Assembly (NCBI RefSeq): GCF_002237365.1
Contig: NZ_NMUO01000034.1
Span: forward strand, 1-34,706
DNA: 34,706 nt
Direction: 5' to 3'
Origin: Zobellella denitrificans
Lineage (GTDB): Bacteria; Pseudomonadota; Gammaproteobacteria; Enterobacterales; Aeromonadaceae
In this document: positions 25,663-34,166 of the stretch, piece by piece
Position numbering within the stretch: the first letter of the stretch is position 1
How the letters are laid out: each line of letters begins with the position of its first letter
The notes under the pieces: model-generated
What the model was told of the DNA's origin: nothing
What the model saw: the letters and a program-made list of their open reading frames with translations, nothing else
The model's database searches: none
Made by a program: the position numbers and the translations under genes

Positions 25663-26510
25663 CGTTGCAACTGATCGGCGAGCTGCGCCTGCCGCGGGTA
25701 CTGACCGCGGCGCTGGTGGGGGCCGGGCTCGGGCTGGCGGGGCTGCTGCTGCAGACCCTGTCCCGCAACCCGCTGGCCGATCCCGGCATCATCGGCATCA
25801 ACCAGGGCGCGGCGCTGGCGGTGGTGCTGGCGTTGCTGCTGATACCCGGCCTTTCCCCCCAGTGGCTGCCGTTGCTCGGGCTGCTGGGCGGCCTGGCCAG
25901 CACGGCCCTGCTGTGGTGGCTGAGCCGGGGCACGGCGGCGGTGGCCCTGATCCTGATGGGAATCGGCTTGAGCAGCCTGCTGAGCGCCCTGATCGGCTGC
26001 CTGCTGATCCTGGCCGACAGCCAGCAGATCGCCATGGTGATGACCTGGCTGGCGGGCAGTTTCGCCGGCAGCCACGGCGACCCGGCGCTTACCACCCTGG
26101 GCTGGGCGGCGCTGCTGCTGCCCGCCGGCTGGCTGCTGTGCCGGCAACTGGCGCCGCTGCAGCTCGACCCCCTGAGCAGCCGCATGCTGGGCACCCCCGT
26201 CGCCCTGCTGGAAAGCCTGTGCCTGCTGCTGGCCTGTGCCCTGAGCGCCATGGCGGTGGCGGCGGCCGGTACCCTCGGCTTCGTCGGCCTGCTGGCGCCC
26301 CATCTCGCCCGGGCTCTGCATCCGCCCCAGCCCGGCAAACTGGCGCTGCCGGTGATGGGCTACGGCGCCCTGCTGACCCTGCTGGCCGACTGGCTCGGCC
26401 GCAGCCTGTTCGCACCGGTGCAACTGCCGGCCGGCCTGCTGCTGGCCTTGCTGGGGGTACCGGTGTTCGTGCTGTTGCTGCTCTGGCAACAACGTTTGCG
26501 AGGAAAATAA
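25551..26510 (+). CDS. FecCD-type siderophore permease, second half (FhuB-like C part); start uncertain
   Basis: A second complete FecCD domain in the -1 frame relative to the first: YGYLWLLPPVLAWCLLNG as first helix, LPRVLTAALVGAGLGLAGLL, NPLADPGIIGINQGAALAVV, GTLGFVGLLAPHLARAL and LLGVPVFVLLLLWQQRLRGK. No ATG, and no GTG or TTG with a ribosome site, opens it. CTG 25551 with GGGGA eight bases upstream would give an N-terminus M-RHYGYL; GTG 25509 and GTG 25587 are alternatives. Otherwise it is the rear half of a fused permease joined by a frameshift, programmed or mutational. The ATPase gene follows after 3 bp. Confidence 0.7.
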   Translation: MRHYGYLWLLPPVLAWCLLNGSVDTLSLLLAPEHRGLTLQLIGELRLPRVLTAALVGAGLGLAGLLLQTLSRNPLADPGIIGINQGAALAVVLALLLIPGLSPQWLPLLGLLGGLASTALLWWLSRGTAAVALILMGIGLSSLLSALIGCLLILADSQQIAMVMTWLAGSFAGSHGDPALTTLGWAALLLPAGWLLCRQLAPLQLDPLSSRMLGTPVALLESLCLLLACALSAMAVAAAGTLGFVGLLAPHLARALHPPQPGKLALPVMGYGALLTLLADWLGRSLFAPVQLPAGLLLALLGVPVFVLLLLWQQRLRGK

Positions 26511-26513
26511 GAG

Positions 26514-27305
26514 ATGAACGAGGATGCCATCAGGGCCGAGGGTCTGAGCGTCGGCTACCGTGGCCAGCCGCTGATCGAGCGGCAGAACGTGGCGATACCG
26601 GCGGGCCGCATCACGGTGCTGCTGGGGGCCAACGGTTGCGGCAAGTCGACCCTGCTCAAGACCCTGGCCGGGTTGCAGCCCGCCCGGGAAGGGCGCATCC
26701 GGATCGGGCAAGAGAAGCTCGCCGCCATTCCGGGGCGCCGGCTGGCCCGCCGGCTGGCGTTTTTGCCCCAGCATCCCGCCGCGCCCGATACCCTGACGGT
26801 GGCGGAGCTGGTGATGATGGGGCGTTACCCCTACCGCCGTCCCCTGTTGCCGCCGGCCCCGGCGGACCATGGGGCGGTGGCCGAGGCGCTGCGGCAGACG
26901 GACATGGCGCCCCTGGCGGAGCGCCGCCTTGCCGCCCTCTCCGGCGGACAGCGGCAGCGGGCCTGGCTGGCCATGGTGCTGGCCCAGCAGACCGACATCC
27001 TGATGCTGGACGAGCCGACCAGCTACCTGGATCTCAGCCACCAGTACGAGCTGCTCAACCTGCTCCGGCGGCTGAACCGGGAGCAGGGCAAGACCCTGGT
27101 GCTGGTGCTGCACGATCTGAACCAGGCCTTCGAGTTTGCCGACCACCTTATCTACATGAAGCAGGGCCGGCTGGTCGCCGAAGGCTCGCCGGCCGAGACC
27201 GCCACCCCCGCACTGGTCGACGCCATCTTCGGCCTGCACTGCGACATCCGGCCCCATCCCCAGGCAGGCTGCCCGCTGCTGATCCCCCTGGCGGGATGCC
27301 GCTAG
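26514..27305 (+). CDS. Siderophore ABC transporter ATPase (FhuC-like)
   Basis: A 263-residue cytoplasmic ATPase of the iron-siderophore class. Walker A is GANGCGKST, the Q-loop is in LAFLPQHP, the signature is LSGGQRQRAWLA, Walker B is DILMLDEPTS with SYLDLSHQ as D-loop, and the switch His is in LVLHDLNQAF. The motif MGRYPYRR before the signature is typical of FecE/FhuC proteins. It starts 3 bp after the permease stop and completes the receptor-binding protein-permease-ATPase operon. A GC hairpin follows before the convergent synthetase gene. Confidence 0.93.
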   Translation: MNEDAIRAEGLSVGYRGQPLIERQNVAIPAGRITVLLGANGCGKSTLLKTLAGLQPAREGRIRIGQEKLAAIPGRRLARRLAFLPQHPAAPDTLTVAELVMMGRYPYRRPLLPPAPADHGAVAEALRQTDMAPLAERRLAALSGGQRQRAWLAMVLAQQTDILMLDEPTSYLDLSHQYELLNLLRRLNREQGKTLVLVLHDLNQAFEFADHLIYMKQGRLVAEGSPAETATPALVDAIFGLHCDIRPHPQAGCPLLIPLAGCR

Positions 27306-27344
27306 CCGGCGGACGAGCGCATCGAGAGGAGCGTGTGTGATGAT

Positions 27345-27367
27345 GGTCGCGGCGCAATGCCGCGACC
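27345..27367. terminator. Shared hairpin between convergent uptake and synthesis operons
   Basis: GGTCGCGGC (27345-27353) pairs perfectly with GCCGCGACC (27359-27367) around a five-base loop, between the convergent ATPase and synthetase stops. There is no T-tract on either strand, so termination strength is uncertain. Confidence 0.5.
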
Positions 27368-27377
27368 GGGAGGCGCC

Positions 27378-29186
27378 TCAGGGGCGGAAGGGGGCGATGG
27401 GGTTGGCCAGGTTGCCGGCGAACTTGAGGTTCTGGGCGGGGTCGGCCAGGTTGATCATCTGCTGGTTGTTGCCGAGCTGGAGCCGGTTCAGGCAGGAGTG
27501 CAGGAACTCGGGCGCGAACAGGTCGTAGCGGGCAAACTTCTCCGCCAGGTGCGGATGGGCCTGTTGGTAGGCGTGCGCGCAGTCGGCCACCAGCTCCCAG
27601 AAGCGCTGCTCCGGATAGCCGGCGTGGGCCACCAGTATCTGGTTGAGGTAGCGGAAGATGCCGTCGAACACGTCGGTGAAGATCGACAGCAGCTTGAGCT
27701 CGTCGGGCACCGACACCGCGATGCGCCGTACCCCTTCCGGCAGCGTCGCCTCGGGGTCGAGCACCGCTATCTCCTCGGCGATGTCCTTCATGATCGCCTT
27801 GACCGGTACCTGGCCGTCGAGCACCAGGATCAGGTTCTCGCCGTGGGGCATGAAGGCCAGATCATAGGTGTAGAAGGCGTGCAGCAGCGGGCTCAGGTAG
27901 CAGTCCAGGTAGCGGCGCAGCCAGTCGTCGCCGTCCAGCCCCGAGGCTTCGATCAAGGCCGGCAGCAGGGCCCGCCCTTCTTGATCCACATGCAACAGCG
28001 CCGCCATGGTCATCAGCCGCTGCCCCGGGCCCGCCTGGGGCAGCGGGCTTTCGCGCCAGAGCGCGGAGAGCATCTTCTTGTAGGGACTGTCCTGTTTCAC
28101 CGCCTGGTCGTAGTGGGAGTGGCGATAGCCGATGGAGGCCACCTCCCGCAGCATGGTGAAGCCCTTGGCGGCGAAGTAGGGATCGGCGGCGAGCAGGGCG
28201 TGCAGCCACTGGTTGATGGCCGGGGTGGCGCTCATGTAATAGGGCGACAGGCCGCGCATAAAGCCCATGTTGAGGATGGACAGGGCCATCTTCACATAGT
28301 GCCGGTCGGGCCGGCTCAGGTTGAAGAAGGTGCGGATCGACTGCTGGGCCTGGTAAGCGTCCGGCCCCGTACCCAGGTAGACGATATGGCGGGCGGCGAT
28401 GTCGGGGGAGAAGATGCTGACTACCTTGTTGTGCCACTGCCAGGGATGAACCGGCATCAGCAGGTAGTCGGCGGCATGCTCCACCTGGGCCGCCAGGCGC
28501 TCGTCGAAGGCGGCCAGGGTGTCGGGGTCGAACTCCCGGCGCAGCAGCTGCTCGTAGCTGAGCTCGTCGAGGCAGGCGAACCGGGCCCGACTCTTGTGCA
28601 CTCCTATCCAGATCAGGCTCACCGGCGACGCGGCCTCGGGGGCGTAGGCGGCGTAGTCGTTGCCGTCGAAGCCGATGCGGCCGTTGTTGGCGACGAAGGC
28701 GGGGTGGCCCTCCATCATCGCCGCCTCCACCTGCTGGAAGTCGGCCTCGAGCAGCTCGGCCACCAGCGGGCCGCCCTTGGCGTGCTTGTAGGCGCTGCCG
28801 TACAGGGTGCTGGTGATCTCTTCCATGTAGGTGGGCAGCATGGCGTCCGCAATGCCCAATCGGTGCTGGAACTCGGCGATGAAGCTGAGCGAGTCGAGGG
28901 GGGCGGGCGCGCCCGCCACCCGTTTTTCGATGGACTCGGCGTCGATGTCCCAGTGTTCCAGGCTCAGCAGCCGGGCGCGGAAGCGGTATTCCACCTCGCC
29001 CTCGTCGGCGGCCAGCCGGTAGTGGCCCCAGCCGTCCTGGTCGCGCCGCCACTCGGGGGCGAGCAGGCGCTCGTGGGAGAATTCGCTCAGCGCCTTGCGC
29101 AGGTGCAGGCGGTTGACCCTGGCCCAGCGCTCGGGTTGCAGGTGGACCACGGCCTGGGCCGGGGAAAAGAAGGGTTGTGCGGTCAT
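27378..29186 (-). CDS. NRPS-independent siderophore synthetase, IucA/IucC (DesD-like)
   Basis: A 602-residue NIS synthetase, close in size to DesD. Conserved blocks include STLYGSAYKHAKGG, the ATP/substrate segment LLMPVHPWQWHNKV, KMALSILNMGFMRGLSPYYM, TMLREVASIGYR, MPHGENLILVLDGQVPVKAI with MKDIAEE, and the final LFAPEFLHSCLNRLQLGNNQ. It would adenylate the carboxylate of N-hydroxy-N-succinyl diamine units and join them by amide bonds, iteratively and possibly with ring closure (desferrioxamine E, bisucaberin or putrebactin chemistry). It is the last gene of the operon, 4 bp after the acyltransferase. The diamine and ring size cannot be read from sequence. Confidence 0.92.
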   Translation of the reverse strand: MTAQPFFSPAQAVVHLQPERWARVNRLHLRKALSEFSHERLLAPEWRRDQDGWGHYRLAADEGEVEYRFRARLLSLEHWDIDAESIEKRVAGAPAPLDSLSFIAEFQHRLGIADAMLPTYMEEITSTLYGSAYKHAKGGPLVAELLEADFQQVEAAMMEGHPAFVANNGRIGFDGNDYAAYAPEAASPVSLIWIGVHKSRARFACLDELSYEQLLRREFDPDTLAAFDERLAAQVEHAADYLLMPVHPWQWHNKVVSIFSPDIAARHIVYLGTGPDAYQAQQSIRTFFNLSRPDRHYVKMALSILNMGFMRGLSPYYMSATPAINQWLHALLAADPYFAAKGFTMLREVASIGYRHSHYDQAVKQDSPYKKMLSALWRESPLPQAGPGQRLMTMAALLHVDQEGRALLPALIEASGLDGDDWLRRYLDCYLSPLLHAFYTYDLAFMPHGENLILVLDGQVPVKAIMKDIAEEIAVLDPEATLPEGVRRIAVSVPDELKLLSIFTDVFDGIFRYLNQILVAHAGYPEQRFWELVADCAHAYQQAHPHLAEKFARYDLFAPEFLHSCLNRLQLGNNQQMINLADPAQNLKFAGNLANPIAPFRP

Positions 29187-29190
29187 GGGA

Positions 29191-29757
29191 TCAGTCCTCG
29201 ATCAGGGCGGAGTGGTATTGGTCACGGGTACAGAAGGCGAGATGGGCCGTCTTTTCCGGCAGCGGTATCTGCCGCTGGTAGACGAAGCCGGCGCGCCGGT
29301 TCAGGGCATGGATCTTGTCGTTGCGCACGTCCGGCTCGACCACCACCCGCTGTACTTCGGGCTGGCTGAACAGGAAGTCCATGATGGTGCGGAACACCTG
29401 CCAGGTGAAACCGCGGATCGGCCGTTCGGCCGGGGCCACCAGCACGTGCATGCCGTGGTCCCCGGGTGCCACCGGGTAGTGCTGGCCGATGCGGTCATGG
29501 CGGGGATCGTAGCATTCCACCAGGAAGGCGGGGCGGCCGTCGTGCAGCCCCAGCAGGGCCTCGGCGTGGTCGCAGGCGTCCATCTCCCGGTAGAAGGCCG
29601 CAACCTGCTCCGGGGTGTGGTCCTGCATGCCCCAGAAGCGGGCGTAGTCCCGGCTCAGCCAGTCGTGGAGCAGGGCCGTGTCCTGCTGCGGGTCGAGCGG
29701 GCGCAGGGCCAGCTCGCCCAGGCCGGGCACTCTCTTGCGAAAGCGAATGTCGGTCAT
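29191..29757 (-). CDS. Siderophore N-acyltransferase, GNAT family (DesC/IucB-like)
   Basis: A 188-residue GNAT of the siderophore-acylating type. Characteristic segments are FWGMQDHTPEQVAAFYREMD, HYPVAPGDHGMHVLVAP, the acyl-CoA loop AERPIRGFTWQVFRTIMDFL, and VVVEPDVRNDKIHALNRRAG FVYQRQ. It should transfer a succinyl or acetyl group from CoA to the N-hydroxylated diamine, making the hydroxamate. It lies 25 bp after the MFS gene and 4 bp before the synthetase gene; GGAGAC lies just upstream of ATG 29757. Donor preference is not visible. Confidence 0.9.
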   Translation of the reverse strand: MTDIRFRKRVPGLGELALRPLDPQQDTALLHDWLSRDYARFWGMQDHTPEQVAAFYREMDACDHAEALLGLHDGRPAFLVECYDPRHDRIGQHYPVAPGDHGMHVLVAPAERPIRGFTWQVFRTIMDFLFSQPEVQRVVVEPDVRNDKIHALNRRAGFVYQRQIPLPEKTAHLAFCTRDQYHSALIED

Positions 29758-29782
29758 GAAGTCTCCTCTTGGCGGGGCGGTA

Positions 29783-30967
29783 TCAGGGCGTGGCCACCGC
29801 GTCGGGGGCGGCGCGGGTGGCCGTCCTCAGGGTGAGTGAGTAGAGCGCTATGCTGGCCAGGAAGCCGAGGGCGGCGGCGAAGAAGGTCACCGTCAGGCCC
29901 TGGGCCACCACCAGGCTGCCGGCGGCGAAGGACGACAGCAGCACCCCCAGGTTCTGGCAGAAATGCACCTTGCTGAAGTCGGTGGCATAGTCGGCCGGGG
30001 TGCTGAAGCGGAACAGCAGCAGGTCCAGCCGTACCATGGCCTGGAACAACGCCCAGCCGTACAGCACGCGGCCGGCCAGCACCACCGCCGGCTGGGGGGC
30101 GGCCTGCAGCAGCAGCCCGGCCAGGCCCAGGGCGATGGCCGAGACGATGGCGCCATGGCTGCAGTCCTGGCCCTTGCCGGTGCGGTGATTGACCCAGAGC
30201 GCGACGAAGGCCACCAGCCCGGGGATGGCGTACACCGCCCCCGACACCATGGGGCTGGTCAGGCCCGACACCGCCTCCCAGTAGCGGGAGAAGAAGGGGC
30301 GTACCAGGAAGGCGCTGAAGTAGAACACCAGCATGATCAGGCCGAGGCGCAGCACCAGTCCGGGCACCTTGGGGGTGCTGGGGGCGTCTGCCGCCGGGGC
30401 GGCCTTTGCCGCTGCCAGATGACGGCCCTGGCTCAGCAACAGCAGGCAGATGCCGACCTGGATGAAGTCCCCCAGGGGCATCACCAGGAACATGTCCCTG
30501 GGCGCCATAAACTGCAGCACGGTGCCGCCCAGCACGGCGCCGGCGATGCTGCCCAGGTGCACTATCACCGACAGCAGGCCGATGGTGCCGCCGTGTTTGT
30601 CCTGGTGCTCCAGGCTCATCACGTAGGGGTAGATCAGCAGGTAGCTGGCCTTGAACACCAGCATGGTCAGCGACAGCACCCAGAAGCCGGCCAGGGTTTC
30701 GGCGAAATAGCACCAGATGCCCAGGGTGCCGGCCACCAGCTGGGTGTACACCAGCAGCTTGAGCACGGCGATCTTCTTCGCCACCCAGGCCCAGACCGGA
30801 AAGGCCAGCATCACCGTCAGGCAGATGGCCCCGATATAGAAGCCCACATGGTGCGGGCTGCGCTCCCCGTAGGCGCCTTCGAAGAACTGGGGATAAAAGG
30901 GCAGCAGCATGGTGTCGAACACCACCGCCAGCAGGGTGATGGCGATCAGCGCGGGTTTGAGTTTCAT
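29783..30967 (-). CDS. MFS transporter, probable siderophore exporter
   Basis: A 394-residue MFS protein with about twelve membrane helices: first helix MKLKPALIAITLLAVVFDTM, LPFYPQFFEGAYGE, then ICLTVMLAFPVWAWVAKKIA, a typical TM2-3 loop. A hydrophilic Ala/Pro loop (about 205-225) separates the halves. Its ATG overlaps the hydroxylase stop (ATGA). Lying inside the biosynthetic operon between hydroxylase and acyltransferase, it is best explained as the exporter of the finished siderophore, though an import role cannot be excluded. Confidence 0.85.
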   Translation of the reverse strand: MKLKPALIAITLLAVVFDTMLLPFYPQFFEGAYGERSPHHVGFYIGAICLTVMLAFPVWAWVAKKIAVLKLLVYTQLVAGTLGIWCYFAETLAGFWVLSLTMLVFKASYLLIYPYVMSLEHQDKHGGTIGLLSVIVHLGSIAGAVLGGTVLQFMAPRDMFLVMPLGDFIQVGICLLLLSQGRHLAAAKAAPAADAPSTPKVPGLVLRLGLIMLVFYFSAFLVRPFFSRYWEAVSGLTSPMVSGAVYAIPGLVAFVALWVNHRTGKGQDCSHGAIVSAIALGLAGLLLQAAPQPAVVLAGRVLYGWALFQAMVRLDLLLFRFSTPADYATDFSKVHFCQNLGVLLSSFAAGSLVVAQGLTVTFFAAALGFLASIALYSLTLRTATRAAPDAVATP

Positions 30968-32283
30968 AGGGTGATCGCTTCCCGCTCGGGCACCGCCGCC
31001 GTGGGGGCGGCAAACTGCTGGAAGGCGATGCGCCTTTCCACCGGATAATGCTCCTGGCCGGTCAGTTCGCGGATCAGCCAGGAATTGCGGTAGCAGGCCA
31101 TGCCCAGATCCGGGGTCACCAGGCCGTGGGTGTGGGACTCGGCATTCTGCACGAAGATCTGATTGCCGCCGTGGTCGATGCTGTAGTTGCGGGCCACGTC
31201 GAAACGACCGCACCCGTCCCAGCGGATGCGCCTGGCGATGCCCTGCACAAACTCGGGCAGGCAGGGCCGGTAGCCGGTGGCCAGCACCAGCGCCTGGGTG
31301 CGGTGACGGTAGTCGACGCCCTGCTCGGTTTGGCGCAGCGTCAGCGCCAGGTCGCCGTCCACCGGGGTGACCGCCTTCAGCTCGGAGTTGGTGTGCAGCT
31401 GCACCCGGATGTCGGCGAGCAGCCGCTTCTGGTAGAGCAGATCGTAGATGTCGTCGATCAGGCTGGCGTTGATGCCCTTGTACAGCCCCTTCTGGCTCTG
31501 CAGCAGGCTGTCCCGCTGGTGCGGCGGCAGGGCGTGGAAATAGTCCACGTATTCCGGCGAGGTCATCTCCAGGGTGAGCTTGGTGTACTCCAGGGGGAAG
31601 AAGCGGGGCGAGCGGGTGATCCAGCTCAGCTGGTAGCCGCGGCCGTCGATGTCCTGCAGCAGGTCGCGGAAGATCTCGGCCGCGCTCTGGCCGCTGCCGA
31701 CCACGGTGATCGCCTCCCGCTGCTGCAGTTCCGCCTTGTTTTGCAGGTAGTGGGCGGAGTGGATGACGGGGCCCTCCACCTCGCGGCAGCACTCGGGCAG
31801 GTAGGGCCGGGTGCCGGTGCCGAGCACCAGCTTGCGCGCCAGGAAGCTGAGGGCGTCGCCGCTCTGGCGATCGGTCGCCCGGATGCGGTAGCACCGCTGC
31901 GGCTCCAGGTACTCGATATGCTCGACCCGGGTGTTGAAGCGCAGGTTGGGCAGCCGGCTCACCGCCCACTGGCAGTACTGGTTGTACTCGTTGCGCAGCA
32001 GGAAGAAGTCCTCCCGGATATAGAAGGAATAGATCCGGCCCTGCTCCTTGATGTAGTTGAGGAAGCTGAAGGGGCTGGTGGGATCCGCCAGGGTCACCAG
32101 ATCCGCCATAAAGGGGGTCTGCAGGGTGGCGTCTTCCAGCAGCATGCCGGGATGCCAGTCGAAGCCCGGTTTCTGATCCAGGAAAATACCCTTGAGCCCT
32201 GCTATGGGGGCGGTCAGGCAGGCCAGGCCCAGGTTGAAGGGGCCTATGCCGATGGCGGCAAAGTCGTGGATGCTGTCGTTCAT
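30964..32283 (-). CDS. Diamine/lysine N-hydroxylase (DesB/IucD-like flavoprotein monooxygenase)
   Basis: A 439-residue class B N-hydroxylating monooxygenase. FAD-binding motif GIGPFNLGLA lies at residues 12-21, flavin/substrate motif MLLEDATLQTPFMADLVTLA follows, NADPH-binding motif VVGSGQSAAEIF is in the middle, and LVLATGYRPCLPEF is the late ATGY motif. It uses FAD, NADPH and oxygen to hydroxylate the terminal amine of cadaverine, putrescine or lysine, the first committed hydroxamate step. Its start overlaps the decarboxylase stop (ATGA) and its stop overlaps the MFS start, so the genes are coupled. Confidence 0.93.
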   Translation of the reverse strand: MNDSIHDFAAIGIGPFNLGLACLTAPIAGLKGIFLDQKPGFDWHPGMLLEDATLQTPFMADLVTLADPTSPFSFLNYIKEQGRIYSFYIREDFFLLRNEYNQYCQWAVSRLPNLRFNTRVEHIEYLEPQRCYRIRATDRQSGDALSFLARKLVLGTGTRPYLPECCREVEGPVIHSAHYLQNKAELQQREAITVVGSGQSAAEIFRDLLQDIDGRGYQLSWITRSPRFFPLEYTKLTLEMTSPEYVDYFHALPPHQRDSLLQSQKGLYKGINASLIDDIYDLLYQKRLLADIRVQLHTNSELKAVTPVDGDLALTLRQTEQGVDYRHRTQALVLATGYRPCLPEFVQGIARRIRWDGCGRFDVARNYSIDHGGNQIFVQNAESHTHGLVTPDLGMACYRNSWLIRELTGQEHYPVERRIAFQQFAAPTAAVPEREAITL

Positions 32284-33845
32284 GCGGGGATCTCCGTGGC
32301 CAGCCGGGGCTGGCAGGGTTCCGGCTGGGCCAAGGCCTCGCCGTGGTGCGCGATCAGGGTGGCGACGGCGTCGATGTCCGCCAGGGTGGTGGCCGGGTTG
32401 AGCAGGGTCAGCTTGAGGTACTGGCGTCCCTCGACCTTGGTGGCGGCGATCACCGCCTCGCCGGAGCGGAAGATGGCCTTGCGGATCTCGGCGTTGATCC
32501 GGTCGAGCTGGTCCGGGTCTGCCCCGGCCGGCACATAGCGGAACACCAGGGTGCTCAGGGTGGGCTTGTGCAGCAGCTCGAAGCCCGGGCGCCGGGCCAG
32601 CAGGCGGTGGGCGTCCCGGGTCAGGGCCAGCAGCTGGTCGAAGGCTTCGCCGATCCGCGCCGCCCCCATGGTGCGCAGGGTCAGCCAGAGCTTGAGCGCG
32701 TCGAAGCGGCGGGTGGTCTGGATGCTCTTGTTGACCAGGTTGGGGGTGCCCTCGCGCAGCTGGCTCAGGGGGTTGAGGTAGTCGGCGTGGTGGGTCACCA
32801 CCGCCAGCTGGCGCTTGTCCTTGACGAAGAAGGCGCCGCAGCTCACCGGCTGGAAGAAGGACTTGTGGTAGTCCACGGTGACCGAATCGGCGTATTCGAT
32901 GCCCTTGAGCAGCTGCCGGTGGCGGGACGATACCAGCAGGCCGCAACCGTAGGCGGCGTCGGCGTGCAGCCAGAGATCGTAGCTGCGGCAGATGGCGGCG
33001 ATGTCCTCCAGCGGATCCAGGCTGCCGAAGTCGGTGGTGCCGGCGGTGGCCACCACGGCGATGGGGATCAAGCCCCCGGCCAGGCAGGCGTTGATCTCCC
33101 GCTCCAGCTCCAGGGTATCCATGCGGAAGTCGGCATCGCAGGGGATGGACACCACCGCCTGATAGCCCAGGCCGAGGATGGCCGCCGACTTCTGCACGCT
33201 GAAGTGGCTGGCGGCGGAGGTGAAGATGCGGAACTTGCCGGCATTGGCCGGCAGGCCGTGGAGCTTGTTGTCGTGCCCCTGCTGCTTGCGGGCGCAGTGG
33301 TTGTCCCGGGCCAGCAGCAGCGCCATCAGGTTGGACTGGGTGCCGCCGCTGGTGAAGATGCCGTCGGCCTCGGGGCCGAGCCCTATCTTGCCCAGGGTCC
33401 AGTCGATCAGCTTCTGCTCGATCAGGGTGCCGCCCACGCTCTGATCCCAGGTGTCGAGGGAGGAGTTGATCGCCGTCAGTATCTGCTCCGCCAGCAGCGC
33501 CGGCACCACCACCGGGCAGTTCAGGTGCGCCAGGTAGCGGGGGTGGTGGAAGTAAACGGCGTCGTCGAGGTAGAGCCGCTCCAGCTCCGCCAGCGCCGCC
33601 TCGGTGCCGGACAAGGCCTGGTCCAGATCGATGCCGGCGAAGTCGGGCGCCAGCTCCCGGGGCTGTATGCCGGTGAAGGGGCGGGTGGCGCCGGCGGTTT
33701 TCCGCTGCACCAGTTCGATGCCGCTGTGCAGGCTGTCCCGGTAGTGGGCGAGATTGCGGTGGTTGAAGAGAAAGTCGGTGGGGGACGCTGTCGTCGGATC
33801 CGCCGCCGCGGCCCGGGTGGTCCCGTGCTGAATTGTGTCCGTCAT
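32280..33845 (-). CDS. PLP-dependent group II decarboxylase (DesA-like lysine decarboxylase)
   Basis: A 521-residue PLP decarboxylase of the aromatic-amino-acid/diaminobutyrate fold. The PLP lysine is Lys328 in VDYHKSFFQPVSCGAFFV; HADAAYG (294-300) holds the cofactor Asp; GIFTSGGTQSNLMALLLARD and HFSVQKSA bind phosphate and stack the ring. The combination with hydroxylase, acyltransferase and IucA/IucC synthetase is the DesABCD set, in which this enzyme makes cadaverine from lysine; ornithine or diaminobutyrate remain possible. ATG 33845 has AAGGAA six bases upstream; the in-frame ATG at 33908 is unlikely. First gene of a five-gene operon preceded by Fur-like sites. Confidence 0.92.
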   Translation of the reverse strand: MTDTIQHGTTRAAAADPTTASPTDFLFNHRNLAHYRDSLHSGIELVQRKTAGATRPFTGIQPRELAPDFAGIDLDQALSGTEAALAELERLYLDDAVYFHHPRYLAHLNCPVVVPALLAEQILTAINSSLDTWDQSVGGTLIEQKLIDWTLGKIGLGPEADGIFTSGGTQSNLMALLLARDNHCARKQQGHDNKLHGLPANAGKFRIFTSAASHFSVQKSAAILGLGYQAVVSIPCDADFRMDTLELEREINACLAGGLIPIAVVATAGTTDFGSLDPLEDIAAICRSYDLWLHADAAYGCGLLVSSRHRQLLKGIEYADSVTVDYHKSFFQPVSCGAFFVKDKRQLAVVTHHADYLNPLSQLREGTPNLVNKSIQTTRRFDALKLWLTLRTMGAARIGEAFDQLLALTRDAHRLLARRPGFELLHKPTLSTLVFRYVPAGADPDQLDRINAEIRKAIFRSGEAVIAATKVEGRQYLKLTLLNPATTLADIDAVATLIAHHGEALAQPEPCQPRLATEIPA

Positions 33846-33956
33846 GGTGTTTTCCTTGTGCTCCGCCCTCTCTGGGGCCTTGTGCCTGGTTCTGTTCGTC
33901 ACTGTCACCGATGGTGTGGGGCCCTATCGGCGCCCAGCAAGATAATTAAATGCAAA

Positions 33957-33976
33957 GATAAATGCAAATGGTTATC
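33957..33976. promoter_or_regulatory. Fur-box-like site of the siderophore operon
   Basis: GATAAATGCAAATGGTTATC has the GATAA/TTATC ends of a Fur box. A second overlapping GATAAT begins at 33941, and AAATGCAAA/AAATGCAAA repeats in between, suggesting two adjacent Fur sites. It lies about 110 bp upstream of the decarboxylase start. Confidence 0.55.
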
Positions 33977-34009
33977 AATAGGTTTTGCGTCTGTTTTCGA
34001 CGCCTGACC

Positions 34010-34026
34010 GGCCGCCCGCGCTCCAG
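34010..34026 (-). repeat. Half REP-like element, copy 4
   Basis: GGCCGCCCGCGCTCCAG (minus strand CTGGAGC plus GCGGGCGGCC) matches the left part of the REP-like element; the right arm has been lost or replaced. Confidence 0.45.
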
Positions 34027-34152
34027 CAGCAAGGTGCCAGCCTGCAAACGGCGGAGGTTCAGTGCCCGGCTGCCTGATTTTTAAACCATGTGGTGCTCTG
34101 GGCTAAGGAAGAGGAAAGCGCGCCAGGGGGCTGGAGGAGGTAGGGTTGTGAA

Positions 34153-34166
34153 CCCCGGCGCCGGGG
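34153..34166. terminator. GC palindrome after the efflux gene
   Basis: CCCCGGCGCCGGGG is a perfect 14-bp palindrome, 15 bp beyond the stop of the minus-strand efflux gene. Without spacer or T-tract it is only a weak terminator candidate. Confidence 0.3.
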
